Below are positions 26,701-41,700 of a DNA stretch of 64,000 nt, piece by piece. Below the pieces are notes generated by a model. It was given only the letters and a program-made list of their open reading frames with translations. It was not told the DNA's origin and made no database searches. Position 1 is the stretch's first letter. The number at the start of each line of letters is the position of its first letter. The DNA lies in contig CAIIXF020000006.1 in assembly GCA_903813345.2 (NCBI GenBank), positions 23,629,936-23,693,935 of the forward strand. The letters are read 5' to 3'. Made by a program: the position numbers and the translations under genes. The DNA is from Owenia fusiformis. Lineage: Eukaryota > Annelida > Polychaeta > Sabellida > Oweniidae.

Positions 26701-29700
26701 TTTTATTGAAGTACAATTACAAAAAAGCTGTTATTAAGCTGTAAGCATGTAATGTTGTTTTTCCACATTGTGTAGGAACTATATTATGATTATAATTTCA
26801 CTTTTGGATTTATCTGTGTGCAGGCATTAATCGTATATTTTTATATTTTATATCATGACTTTGTGTTAAAGTAACACTTGATAACAATTATATTACATAA
26901 ATAAATAAAAAAAATAGTATCATACTTATTTTTTTTAAGCGAGGACTCATTTAAACAGGGGAACATTTGATGAAACTGCAAGGCACACGTGACCGGTTTT
27001 ATCAAATTTATTTTATTGCATGCTCCTGTTTAATTTGACAGAAAACAACGTTCATCTCATTTTTCATCACTTAAAAGATCTTATCATTGTCCATATTGTC
27101 CATGTTACAACAATTTACAACATGTCTGTTCCGAACGGTAATACTAGAACATTCCTATCCAACCTATGAACACGTTCACGGTAGACTTTTTTTTACAAAA
27201 ACACAGCCAAATAAATTTTAAATCTAGGCCTTCTCCAGATAAACTAATCAAAAGAAAGATCTCCCCAAGGTGACTCATCGTTGATAGCATATATAACAAC
27301 CAGTGGGAATAATTGGGTATTTGTAAGCAATTGAGTAAGACAAGATGCAACATCGCATATTCATAGCAATTTTGATGTTCAAATTCACAATCGAAGGTTC
27401 GGTTGCAATTACAAAGGATCAAGTAAAGGAGATTAAAAAGGATATTGTGGAACTTATCGAGGCTAACAGAGATCCAAAGGACGGTGCACTCCATTTTATT
27501 CCTGGTTTTGTCCGAGTAGCATTCCACGACTGCGTAGGCGGCTGTGATGGGTACGTGGAGCATTATACATTACATGCATGAACGCGCATGAAATAACTTT
27601 TTACTTTTAAGTTTGATCCAAGAACTATATGTTGAAGTAATTTATATTATTCTCACGTCTTATATATCGATTCATGATCATCAAATGAACAAGTACGTGC
27701 AATTTATTATATCGAAATATTATATATAATTGCGATTAATTCTCTGTAGGTGCCTCAATCACTCTGATGAAAATAATGCTGGCTTGAGTGTATATGTTGG
27801 ACCCCTTGAAACAATCTACTTAAAATATAAGACCCTCTTGTCCAGGGCAGACTTCTGGCAGCTAGCCGGTATAACAGCAATAGAAAGGAGTGTCGAGAAA
27901 TGCAAAGACTGCATTAAACCAGATTTGCCATTTGAGACAGGTTTGGAAACATATATATACAGTTTTTTTTATATGTATGCACCCCCTCTAGAACCATACA
28001 CGTAGAATTGCCACCCTATCATGTAATACTTAATTTTGTTCCTTACCCCCCTATCACACCAAGCTAGTTCTTACCCGTTCTTGCCAGTCCTACGAAAACG
28101 TCGTAAAACGGGCTCAATCTGGCTGTGGTCGGGAAATATGTCTGAAATAATTAGCTTCTTCGTTCTTAAACAGTCTTCAATACGTCCATCTCGTTCGCAG
28201 TTCGTTCAGGTCGCACCACGTCGGTGTGCAACGTTGTAGAACGCGTCCCTTTGTCTAGAAGGTCAACATGACCTGATTACAGAACGGTATGGTCGCCATC
28301 GAATTTTGAATCGATTCAAAATTCTAAAATCACATTCCCGTCTGAGAACGTTCATAAAGTTCGTAAATAGACCTTAGAAAGTTGCAGCTACGTTCATTCC
28401 GTTCGCACACAGTTTTGAAGAACGCAGTGGCAACTTGTTTGGTGTGATAGCTATATTTTTGCTAACTCGTTCATAAGCAGTGTTAAATACGTTCTTAATC
28501 AGTTTAAACCCGTTTGCAATTAGTTCTACCTCGTTCTCAACACGTCCTCAGACAGTTCAACTCGTTGTTAAAACGTCCCTAGTTGGATTGAAGTACGACG
28601 GTCCCGTTCGTAGTACGTCCAGCTCGTCGTTAGTACGTTGTCACTCGTTCTAATTGTAGAACGTGACGACCACGAGAGCATTTTGAGCATGTTCTTAGTT
28701 CTAGAGGTCCTACCCGTTCAAGTACGTTCGATGAAGTTTGTAAATAGACCCCAAACGGTTCTAAGTACGTCCAGTCCGTTCGTACACAGTTGAAGCCCGT
28801 TTTCGAGAACGTAGTGAGAACAAGTTTGGTGTGATAGTAGGGTTATGAAAAGTAGCATAAGACTGCAAAGTTTCAAGATCAAGGAGTGTCCCTGAAAAAA
28901 GTTACAATGTATCGAAGTATGCGGGTACGTGATAATTCATAAGCATTTTTGTAAGCATTTTTGGACCCTTGATCTGTTCACTATACCCGTTACCCATTTC
29001 TATTAATTAAGTTGGTACCATACCCCTGGCCTCCCTATAAGCCACTCTGCCTATATATCCTTTAATTGATCTCAAAGTAACCAGGAATTGCCCCTAAATG
29101 ATCCCGTACCCACATATTTCGATACATTGTTTCTTTTTTCAAGGACATCCCTAGATTCTGAAACTTTGCAGTCGTATGTAACTTACTATGATGAACAAAA
29201 TGGTATATATCATGATAGGGTGACAATGCTACATATTTTAAAGGGGGTGCATACATATGGACATACATATGGTATACAGTGTGTATAAAAAACGCAACAG
29301 ATTGTTATCTCGGAAAGGCACAAAACCAGTGATAACAGCCTTGATTTAATTCAATGCACCATAAAGCCACGTGTTTCCTCTTTACAATGATATATCATTC
29401 ATTGATATTTGGTCATGGTTGGGCGAGAAATCATTTCATTTGCAAAGTTGGCCAAAATTAGCTTGGGACCAAGTTATAAACATCGCAAAAGTCAGTGTAC
29501 GGAGCACGATGCAATATTGGAAAAAAACATAAAACCAATGCTGACTGCATCCTTTTCATTCAATGTACCAAAAAGCCAAATTACTCCTCTTTGCGATGAA
29601 ATATATCATTCATTCACAGGGAGTCATGGCTGGCCGAATAATCAAAAATTGCAACAAGTAGTTATCTCGTAAAATCAAAAAACTAGTGATGACTACATCA

Positions 29701-32700
29701 ATTTCATTCAATGTACCATAAAGCCACGTCTCTCCTCTTTGCAATGATATGTCATTCATTCACATGTGATAATGGTTAACAGTGGGTCAAAATCGGCTCT
29801 GCACCAAGTTAATTTCGATATTGAAAAAATCAGTGCAAGGGCTAAGTGCCAACAGAAGTTCCTCTTACTTGAACTGTTGTGACTTTTTCTTTTGGAGCAT
29901 CTGTGCTCACAATTTCTCCACCAGATATTGAAAAACATTGAGAAAGAATTGCTCATGGGCTGATTTTCTCTGCTTTAACCCACAGATGACTCAGGGCTAA
30001 ACCATGCATGACGTCGACAGATGAGCGCATCTTTATGTGCAAGGAAGTGGTAGTAATTTGGAAGGGTATAGGATGTGTTCTTGCAAGAGTATGAGTATGA
30101 ACACTTTACTGTCTATGCCACACCTGTCGCACCTTCTTCCAATAGCCCCTATGCCCCGTGTAATGACTTTTGCAATATTTAAAAATTGGGTCCGAGCTGA
30201 ATTTTGCCCCACTTTGCAAAATTAATGATTATTCGGCCAGGGATGACTCCCTGTGAATGAATGATATCCCATTGCAAAGAGGAGTAATTTGGCTTTTTGG
30301 TACATTGAATGAAAAGAATGCAGTCTGCATTGGTTTTATGTTTCCTTCCAATATTGCATCGGCCTCCGTACACTGACTTTTGCGATGTTTATAACTTGGC
30401 CCTTAGCTAATTTCGGCCCACTTTGCAAATGTAATGATTACTCGCCCAACCATGACCAAATATCAATGAATGATATATCATTGTAAAGAGGAGACGCGTG
30501 GTTTTATGGTGCATTGAATGAAATCCATGCTGTTATCACTGGTTTTGTGCTTTTCCAAGATAACAATATGTTGCGTTTTTTTGATACGCACTGTATATGA
30601 AGCATTGAGTTATATCTAGGATGAAGAAAATAATTAAGAATTAAGATAAAACGAACTGTTATCGAGGTGAAGGAGAGGCGGTGTCAAACCCCGTGTGTCA
30701 ATCAAGTGTGTACGATCCAAAAGGTGACATTGAAATGATAGTGACCTTGCATGTACATCATGTTTGCAAACTGGATCACGTTGGAGTTCTGAGTCAACTC
30801 AAAATAAAAAAATGATATGATGGGAACATTTTGCAAACCTTTCGATCATGGGTTCACTTGAAATCCTCGAGGATGTAATACAAACCTTGATATTGAATTT
30901 ATCGTGGTCCTGAAGTTCAAGGTTTACAACTAAAACGTGCACGAATTCAACTGCTCGTTTTGTTTGGTTGTTTATGACTTACAGTTGACTTAACAACTTA
31001 TTTAAATCAATTCTGTTTACACATTTAATGCTAGACATAAATTAATGATGTCGACGCATCTGTACAAAACATTCATTTTCAAGAGACTTCAAATCTTCAT
31101 TAGGTCCTAAATTATCACAGTTGTCTTATCAAGTATTGGCCAAAAATGCATGGCTCAAAATCGCTTTAGACCACGATATGTTTAGTGAATGGTAGTGTGA
31201 TATAAAAAAAGAGAACAAAAATTGAAAAAAATGAAAATTATAAATGAAAATATATAATATTTGTGTTTAGGGAGAAAAGATTGTAAAGATTCGCCTAATT
31301 ACACAGGTGACCCGAGAAGTTTTCCTATGAACGCGGGTCATGGGGACATCAACAATGCATTGACGTTCATGGAAGAAGCATTTGGTAAAAATACGTATTA
31401 TTTTTACGTACTTATAAAATCATTTGATACAAGAATCGTGAATCCAAGGTTTTAAAGAGGAATCATGAAATTATTTAACTAAAACTTTTATCTTTTATGA
31501 CTTTCAAAAAATCCAAGTTGATCTTATTTGTTGAATCAAAATAACTATGACATCTTTAGGTTGTATAAGTATATGTAATGGATACACCAGAGATTAGCAC
31601 ATAGGACCGCAGTCATCCTACATGCATTAGTATCACGTATATTCGTACGTAACTTATGCAGGTCTCCCACGCAATGAACCTGAATTGGCCACAGCTTTAA
31701 TTGGAGCTCATACCCTTGGCGAGGCCCATAGGGAACATTCAGGTTGGGAAGGTATTTGGACAGAGACGCCTGACCAACTGAGTAATCGTTACTACAAAAG
31801 CCTCGTGAAACAGAAATGGTCTCAGATTAATCTGAATCAAGGTGATCCTCGCAAAGATCCAGTGTGGCAATGGCAACCGGGTAAAAAACGTAAGTGTCAC
31901 ACCATGACGATCTCGCTTATTTTCCACATTTTTGTCTAACATATAACTATAAGAACATATTAGATATTTCTTATTGTGTTAGTTCATTGTTTCTTTTTAT
32001 GAACAGAAAATCCTCTTGCGGCTTTTAAAGTTTAAAATGTGTCTTTTTTCTCAGCGACGAATATGATTTCAAAGTCACATATCCTTTACTGACTCCTTTA
32101 GTATGTGTGGAGTACATTTGAATTTCTTAAATTCTAATAAGTGCAATTCCAATAAAACGTTGCAAAGCCTGCTTCTTTTTAATGGTGCGGTAAGATTTCA
32201 TAAGTAGGTCCATACCATGGACTATGATGGCTCCATCAATCCATACCATACCATCATTTATCGCACGTCTACCGAACCACAAAAGTATGATACCTAAGCG
32301 TATCAAATTGTCAGCCTCAAAAGTACATTATTGTTATTTTATGAGTTCGAATCGCTTTACTTGTGTATATTTTAGTCACTACTACGAAGGCGCGTTACCT
32401 TAAGAAGAGGAAGGAGAAGATCATGATGTTGAACACAGATATGGCTTTTGCAAAGAAACTTTCACCAGATGCAACAGGAGAAGCCATATGTAAGGTTTCA
32501 TCTAAATGTAAGGCTCAGCCGGAAACAGCCGAATGGGTACTGAAATATGCGAATGATGCTAAACTCTGGGAGAAGAATTTTGCCATTGCTTACATGAGAA
32601 TGATCCGTACGGGATACAAGGATGGAGATCTAACCCTTGTTAAGTAAACCTAATAACCCAAATGATTCTTGCTGAACATTTGATACGCACATTAATTATG

Positions 32701-35700
32701 GCGTCTGCTGTATATTATGCATGCGCCTTATAAAGATCGCAGTGCAATTGTTGCGAGAACTTACCATCACAGTTATCATTTCTAATTATGATGTCATCAA
32801 TCGCAATCGATCCTTTACCCTCGTAGTCCTTCATAACCTCAATTCTAAGCTGGAATATATTTGATATACATTTTGTTTATTACACAGTTTATTGGTATGT
32901 TGTGTGACTTCTCAATAGTAGAGATAAACCTATACATATTGCTTGTACTATATTTTGATCAGATTCAAAGATTGTGAGAAACGTCCGTGTGTAAAGAATG
33001 AATATGGATTAGAACAGAATAAGATGATAGAATAAATAGTGCTGGGATTATCATTTTAGAATTAAAGCAATTAGATAAAAGTGTTTTAATTACCCAATAG
33101 TCGTATTGACTTGAATAGCCAACCTGCCCATAGTTCCATTTGTTTTGCCAGTTATTGGTCAATGCGTATAGAGGAACCGTAATATTGTTCCCCGTGCCTG
33201 CGAGTTGCTCCAAAAATACTCGGATAAAACCGAGGTCTTTGTCCATATGAAACCAGAATGTGAGGCACATTCCTTTAGAACTCGTTGGAGAAAATACTTC
33301 ACTGAGCAATGATGCCTTATCGTTATTGTTTTTGTTTGTAATATCCACAAAGGCGTATTGACCTGAAAACACATGTATAGTATATACTAGCCTATGCTTG
33401 ACGATATTGAAAAACTGTAAACTTAATGTATTTGATTGTTCAAATTTATTGCATAATGAATATTATAAATATAAATATAATATAAATGACTTTTATATGT
33501 GATGAACTGCTTTTCTTATAAATAAATGTTCAGATTTATTGTATGCTATATAAAAACTTTAAAAAAGATTTATTGAAAACCATTTATCTAAAATAAAATG
33601 TTGATGGACCAATAGCCTAAATGTTTCAGATTTTTTGCACACACACACATGTTTTGCTCGTTAAAAATACATGACATTTACATTCATTTGGAACAATATG
33701 TGTTTGTTTTAAAATTTGGATTTAGAATTCACCACCCAAAGTTTCAGTCAGATTTTTTTACCTTGGGCTGTCCCTTTGGTGTGGTCAGTACCAGGTCCAC
33801 CGTATCTTGTCATAACGTAGCCACGTCCAATGTTCCAGTCCATATCATTATCAGCATTGTTAAACCAGCTGCATAAACCATTCTCGAAATCACAATTGCC
33901 AGGAGCTTGGCATTGGCCTGGTTTTAAGCTTATGTCATCAACTGCTATATGTCCTTTGTTTTCATTATATACAATTGCGTAAAACTCGACCTGCAAATGT
34001 CAACATGCATTGAAACAAAGTGTTTTAGTATAATGTTATTGAAGCATGAATTTAGATTTTTGAAAGACTTTATAAGATTTACCTTGTAAAATCCATTTTG
34101 TACAATAGATATCTGACCAAGCGTCCACCTCGCTCCCTGATCATGGGCGTTTGACCAAACGGGGTACTGTTGCCTCTTGCCATCTATCGACAGGTACACA
34201 TTGAGGACTCCTAGGCCCTTTCCATTCATAATGTACCAGAAGTTTAGACACTGTGATACCGACTGTGTGAACGTTGGGGAGAGGATGGAAGAGGTGCCTG
34301 GCCCTCCTTTCCCCGTGGCGATTATATAATTTCCTAAAATATGAAAATACATGTAATAATTAAATTGATTGCTCATTGAAAAGTTTTACTTTAAAGATGA
34401 GTAATATCGATTGTTTATCTAATTAATAAAGTCACAAAAATATGTGCACAGTACACCACCTCAAAAAGTTTGAAAATCAGTAATCTCCTTTTGACCACAT
34501 ATCTAAGGCTCTCGGACAGGTGAGGTTAGAGATCTGATTACAACCAGACTTCACCTTACAGGTAAGGCTCATCCCGGGGGCTTATCTAATTCTATAATTA
34601 ACGCTTATATTTGGGCTTTAGCAGATTCTAATTCATATTACATGTTTTAGTACCTCTTTCAGTTCCCGTAGTGTGATCTGATTTAGGTGCAGCTCCAGTG
34701 GAGGTTATACTGGTTTGTCGTAACCATGTATTTGTGTCGTTAACAGGAACCACCCAACCGCAAAGACCAGATTCGAATGAACAGAATCCAGCTACAGGTG
34801 AGTGATTGTAAATTTAAACAATGCAATATATTAACTTATTTCTAACATTATATTGAATGCTATATGCCTACCTATTAGACAATATGGAGGTATTCTTTAA
34901 AAAAAGGATGGACCCAAAATATTTACCCGTTGGGATTGAATATGAATTTAATAACGGGTATATTTTTCACAAAAGTACTTGTTTTAAACGTGCATTTACC
35001 TGGTTCTTTACAAGAGCCAGCTCCAATCCTTACGTCATCAAGAGCTATCTCTCCATAGTAACCAGGTTTCCTGTTCCCAACAAACATCACTTTATACTTT
35101 TCATTCATTCGCAGTTTCACTTGTCCAAAGTTCCATGCAAAGCCGTGTGTACCAATTCTCGTCCATATGGGTCCTTCGATGACACCATTTATCTGAGTAA
35201 TGATATTATTGTTTGAACAAACGCATTATTTAAGTGTCATCGTCTAACATAAAAATGTGGGACAGTCAGTTAAAATTTAAAACCTTAATGTAACAGTGCA
35301 ACAATAAAAAATGTTTGTATACTCTCAATGCACGCGTCTTTTGGTAATGCCGCTCTTAATGCCAGGAAAATACACAATTGATTACATTACATACGGTTTT
35401 TGCAACAAATCTCGTCAGCATCTCATTCAACGGTAAGTGAGATGAGACAAAAAAAGTTTGTTCTCGATGTAATACCACATCATATTAGAATCAACCACCT
35501 ACATCAATGTAAACGCTGAGACGTCCAACATTTGGACCGTACATGTGATACCAGAAGCTTAAACATAGTGTAGTGCTTGAGCCGATCAAACTTGATACCA
35601 GCTTCGCCCTTCCGGATTTACGGTCATCCGATGTTGCCAAGGGAACGTAGACGTACCAGCCCTGACCTTATGAGAAAAAAGAGTTGTACATTGAAGATTT

Positions 35701-38700
35701 GCATTGTGTAGATTCATATCCATCATAGGAACAAAGATGAGATGAGATAAATGTCACAATTTCATATTTCCTCACTCATATGATTCCCTGACGTGCCCAC
35801 CCTCTAAAATATGAATAGTTCTGGCTTCATCTCATAACATTCTGTTTTCAAAGTTATTAAGCAATACCTTTGGAAATGGATGTCCACCCTTTCAATTTTA
35901 ATATTAAATATTAAAATCAAGTCATTTTGTTTATATGTATTAAGGAAATAAAACATTGGGATGTATGTCATGGCTCTTAACATTTTACATTTAATCCATC
36001 GCCGCCGTTTTAACTTGCACGTGTAAGAATTTGAACAATTTTATTTAAGTTCTAGATCTACAAAACGTTTAGGATGAGCTATACGTTTGATAATAGTATA
36101 CGTGATAAACATTACCTGTGCCTAGAGTGTGGTCAACGGTGGGACCTGATGAAATGTTTCCCGTTGGTCCCTGGGCCCTTACCCATGGAACATCTGAAGA
36201 GTTCGATGTCCATGTGCAGAAATCTTTCTCAAAACTGCAGTCAAACTTTGTATCGGGCTCTAAAAGTAGAATTGAAGAATTTAGAAGGCGGATAGTATAT
36301 TCTTGCATAACTGTACACTCCCTCCAATAAGTTCCATTTTCACAATGTGTATCCATTTGGTGATCCGAAAAATTTATCTCGGCCTATGATAACTGAGAAA
36401 ACCAACTTAAGATTCGAACTTTTCGAGATACCTCTGGATTGAGTGGCTACGTCTGGTATAATCTAGCTGTACCTATTAAATAAAATTCCTGGTCCCTGTA
36501 AATAAGTACTACTTTCTTTTGTCTTAATGGTCACTGTCTATTTAATTAGCACTTGATACTTACTCCACTGAGTCGGTACTACAGTTGTCGGTCTTTGAGT
36601 TGTTGAAATAAATCTTCCATCAGCAACGGATGGTGTAACTGGAAAACGTCAATTAAAACAAAACATTGTAAACATAACCATCTAAAATAGCCATAAACAG
36701 AGCCATAAACTTAAAATCCTAAGGTAAGCACGGATGAAAATGGGTAAAATCCAACTATGGAGAACATTATATGGGAAAATGAAACAACAAGCAAGTCATT
36801 ACAATAAAACAACCCCAAAATCCGGAACTATAATTTTACGCATGATCGACTATATAGCTACTAACCAGCACAAGAAGATTTGATTATTTCCACGTCATCA
36901 ATTGCGATGTCCCCTTCTGTATTTCCTCCTCTGGTACCTACTATAACAATCTAAAAAATAGTTTGGTTTCCTTATTAAACACGTAAATATTTAAATATCT
37001 CCTTCTTAGTTAAAATTCACTCTTCCCTTTTGAAATTTTCTGTTGTGATAAAAAATAATAATATCTGCTCTTTAGTTTTGTATTTATTCGTGGTATTATG
37101 TAAAAAATGTATCGAAAATCGTTAAAGTAAAGCCAGTTAATCGGTCATACTTTTAAATATTTTACTTATTAAAGGCCGACTTCGCGTATTTTCAATGTTT
37201 TTGGGGGAAATAAAGACTTTTATTTGAATTCTATAGAATGTCCAATGTATTGAACCTTATCTTTCATTTAACACCACCATCAGCTCAAACGGGCCACATC
37301 AAAGCTTACAATAATTAATCAAAAATATTTTCGATCTGTCAAGCTTTATATAATTATCAAGTTTTTATCAATGTCATTAAAAGATGGCAAAGTTGTTTGT
37401 ATTACATGATACATTCATTTTTATAGTAGTGTCGCCATCTTTGAAATCAAAATTAATTAAAAAACATGCACTTTGTTTAGCATGTGCATGCATGTCTAAT
37501 GATCTCTGAACTTCAAATGCTTATTTCTTTGTGAGTTATTTTTTTCTTGGTTCAATATTAAAGCAAATCAAACTTTGTGCGAGTGTGTGAGTAATATGTT
37601 TCAATGATAATTTTTTTCTTTTTTCTTCTAAAATTAAGTATAATGGGCCTTAATTAAATTGACCTACTTCGTGCCAGTTAGCATAATTCCATGAAGCTTG
37701 GGCGAATCTCCATTGGTCAGCCTGTGTTCCACTTAGCTGCCATAGCAACACATCACCAGTTCTTTTGCGCAGGAGTACACTGAGGGTGCCTGAACAAAAT
37801 TAAGGATTTGTTATAAATATCACTAAACATATGATCTTAGTATAAAACACAAGTCTGAACGATATATTATTTCAAGGTTCGGTGCAAATTGTCACAAAAT
37901 ATTACATCATAAAAATAGAAAAATATACTTTCAGAATGTCAACCCGGAATTTTTTAATAGTATGTTAATAATGTTATGTGAAATTCAAAGTTTCATCAGG
38001 TTCAAACATTCCCCATCATTCCCATTTGACGAAAAAAATCAAATCAAATACAAACATAAACAGGCTGCGTAAATGCTCTCAAACAGGCAGTCGGAGTTAC
38101 ACATTTGAAGTGGAACGTGTACCTGAAATAATTTACTAAAACCTACCTATGCCATCTCCGTACATATGATACCAGAAGGTTATACAATGTCTGTCTGTCC
38201 AACCTGTAGTCTCAAACTGTTCACTGAGAAGTAAAGCTTTCTGTCCCGGGATCCTTGGGAGTGAAGCATCAAGAACCATGTAGTATCCTACAATATGAAT
38301 AACATCAAAACTAATTATTGTTACGTTTCTTTAATGTTGAGGACTTATTAATTGAATTTTTCTGTAATTCTGAAGAGTAATTACTTTACCTTTGCTTTAA
38401 TCTCACAGAGAAATTACTTTTTAAGAAAATTCATAACTTATAAAATATAAATATTAGTCATAAATACCCTCGGGACTACTTTTTGTATGATCAATAGTCG
38501 GCCCACTAGGTTTTCCTCCCTTTGCTCTAATCCATTGAATATCGCCCTTGTTATTGTTGGTCCAAGAACAAATGTTAGTCTCAAAATCACAGTTTCCTGG
38601 ATGTGGGCATTCACCTTCGGTGTAGCTAACGTCGTCAACTGCTATATGGCCTTCTTCGCTAGGATTAATTCTTGCACGAAACACAAACTAGGGCCATAAA

Positions 38701-41700
38701 GAAAAAATTATCTATATTTCTACTAATAATATAACCGTGCCTCGATCTGGATTACAGTTTCAAGTCTATGGTCCTTTGCTGGCATCTTGGGGAATAGAAA
38801 AATCATTCTGTAAATGGGGACACGTTAGAACTCTCACAAAACATTAATTTGATAATTTGTGTTTACCTGCAGAGATTGACTGGACCGTATGGAAACCTGC
38901 CCCTTAGTCCATTCTTTCCGTTCCCCCGTTTGAATCCATCGTCCACCAGCTATTTTAAGTATAGGAGAAAACCTCCCTTCAACTGCTAGTTCATTTGTAC
39001 CAGATTTGTGGTAATAGAAAGAAATACAAGATCCCTTTGTTGGTGGGTGAACGGGACTGCGAAGACGGGTGTATATTGAGGTAGAGTTGACACTGCTATC
39101 CACTAGCATGTAGCTCCCTGTTGTGACAAACATATGTACATATTTGTAATAATAATTAATAACAGCGTCGTATGGAACTTTTATAAAGCATAATATAAGA
39201 AATATAGATCCTTTTGAATATCTAATAACCTCCCCTGTAGCCTTCTGGTGTAATCTTTGGACATACTAAACCTATGCATAATGAAGTTATCAATGAGGCG
39301 AAGTGTTACTTTCATGACATTTTGGAAAGGACTGAAGATGTATTCTGTTGTGTACGTTTCAATCATATGCCTATTTCTTATAACCCTAAGTACTATATTA
39401 TCTATCTTTGACATTAATGGTATCACGTCACCTTTCCCAGTCTCGTACGTGTGATCAGCGGTAGGGGCAGTTGGGTTATTAGTATCGCCCCCTTTCGTTT
39501 GAAGCCATTGTCTTCCAGTTGAATTGTCCGCAATAAACCCACACAAATCTTTGTCTTCAAAATCACATGTGTTTGGATCGACTGAAATGTATATTATAGA
39601 ATATTCATTTTATAGTATAACCTCTTTACGAACAAGTTGATGTACTTATATATTCAAGTGTTCGTTCAACCAAAATACGGCATACATTAGTTCTGTGTGC
39701 ACACGAAGATATGCAGTAACTCACCAGGACACCCTCCTTCAAGTATAGAGATATCATCCAAAGCAATGACACTCGACACTGTAGACCCTCTATAGCCCAC
39801 AAATACGAGCTGGTAGGATCCAGTCTGCATAATATTCACGTGTCCATGATACCATTGGTCGTCAAGTCCACGCACTCTCTGCCAGATCTGAGTCAATTTA
39901 CCTCCTGCTTCTCGGATGAATATTTCGAGCTTGTTTACATACCTTAGAATATTTAAGAGTGGTGTAAGTATCATTTTTTCAGTGTACTTTTCATCAGTTG
40001 TTTCTCAGATCAAAAGCAGAAACTATCATGCCACTTCGATTTGAACAAATAATTTAAATATTGGATATGACCATATACGCGTAGTCTTAATCGCATGCGT
40101 GTATGTTTCCCCTTACCCTGCGCGTATAAACGAAGCTCTCTTTTAAGGAACGAAGTCTAGCAAATGAAAAGGGTCGCTAATTTCCCCTTTTTTGCTTCAG
40201 ATAATCGTAAAACTTTGTAAACTTACGACCCTCTCATGTAAAACCAAAACGACAGGCACTTGGTGGTCGTCGTACTACTGGGGTTGGTGATCATTATACT
40301 TAATTTTCCTGTCTCGCCTCTTCTTCCAGTTCTCGTATCCAGGTACACGTAATAGCCTTCAGCTGTAAATTATTTTATAAAATCTTCATAAACACATTGG
40401 ATAATCGACGATGTATATTTATCTCACACAAAACACAGGCTCGTCATACAATGACTTGAAATACTACTTAAAAGGTTCATTCTCTACTATTTATGATCCT
40501 AAGAGTTAAAGATCAAAACAACATCATATAATAACTAGCTAGCATTATCAGAGTACTTTTATACGATCCTTTTTAGTGTTTATATAACTTATCATACATC
40601 TAAGTCGCCCGACTAGTCGAGCACTTTTAAAGTATTTTTCAGAAAACAAGAACTGTATCAAAGTATATTCATAATGTATTCATGGCTATCATGGTTCTTT
40701 AAAAATTATGTATGTAAGGTTAGAATTAAACAGAGACTGAGATTTCAATATTTCTTCATTTGGGGATTTTCAGTGAGATGATTGGTGTACAAGAGAGTGG
40801 ATCGATTTCATAAATAATATCACTTCACGGAGTAAACGTACCTGTTCCTAATGTGTGGTCGACAGTAGGGCCTTGGCCAGACCCATAAATTCCCGTTTTC
40901 CCTTTGTTCCTTTTCCACTGTAGATCAACCTTCTTGGTTTCAACTTTCCACATGCAGAACCCGTCTTCGAAGTTACAGTCATATGGGGAAACTGAAATTA
41001 CATTTGTTTATTATTTAATGTAGGCCTACTTAATTGCTTTAACCAGTTATTATTTATTTCAACTGTGGTCAGAAACTACAGTGCAGCTATAAATAAACAA
41101 GACGTTCCATTATATGTAAAGAACATACTTCTATTTTACCTGTACATGTCATAGGGCAAATTATAGATGGCCACACAGATTCGATACCTCCCTCAGAACA
41201 TAACTTGTGAACTGGGCTATGAGACATGCATGACGTGCCAAGTTCATAACTGATATATGCTTTTAGTGCAATTTTGGTCAGGTACAACAATAAAGTGTAT
41301 CTTACCGGACATGGGAGTTGTCATAAGCTGTGTAGTGACTACTGGTATATCTGTGGCATTCTCTGGCAAAGCATCTAGTGGACTGGCTACAACGATAAGT
41401 CAAAATGAGGAATTTTGAATATGTGTATACTTTCGACTTTAATTCAAATAAACGAAGCATTAACATGCAAAATGTCAGAACCTAATTTTTGTCACACATG
41501 CCGAATGCCGACCACCTCCAGCCGAACGCAGAATGCGGCCCACTATGCAAAAAGTTGGATAAAATAACAATATGTCATCACGTGTGGAGGTGATAGAACA
41601 AGCAACCATTGACAACTTGAGGGAAATAATCAAATAATTTTTTTTTTATAAAATGGCTTTAGTGTACTAATCTGTCTAAATTACTATGATCGGTATATTG

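Noticed and set aside
27144-27563. 139-codon minus-strand frame overlapping peroxidase exon 1
   Set aside because: It is antisense to a well-supported exon and spans the promoter; no domain and low coding character.
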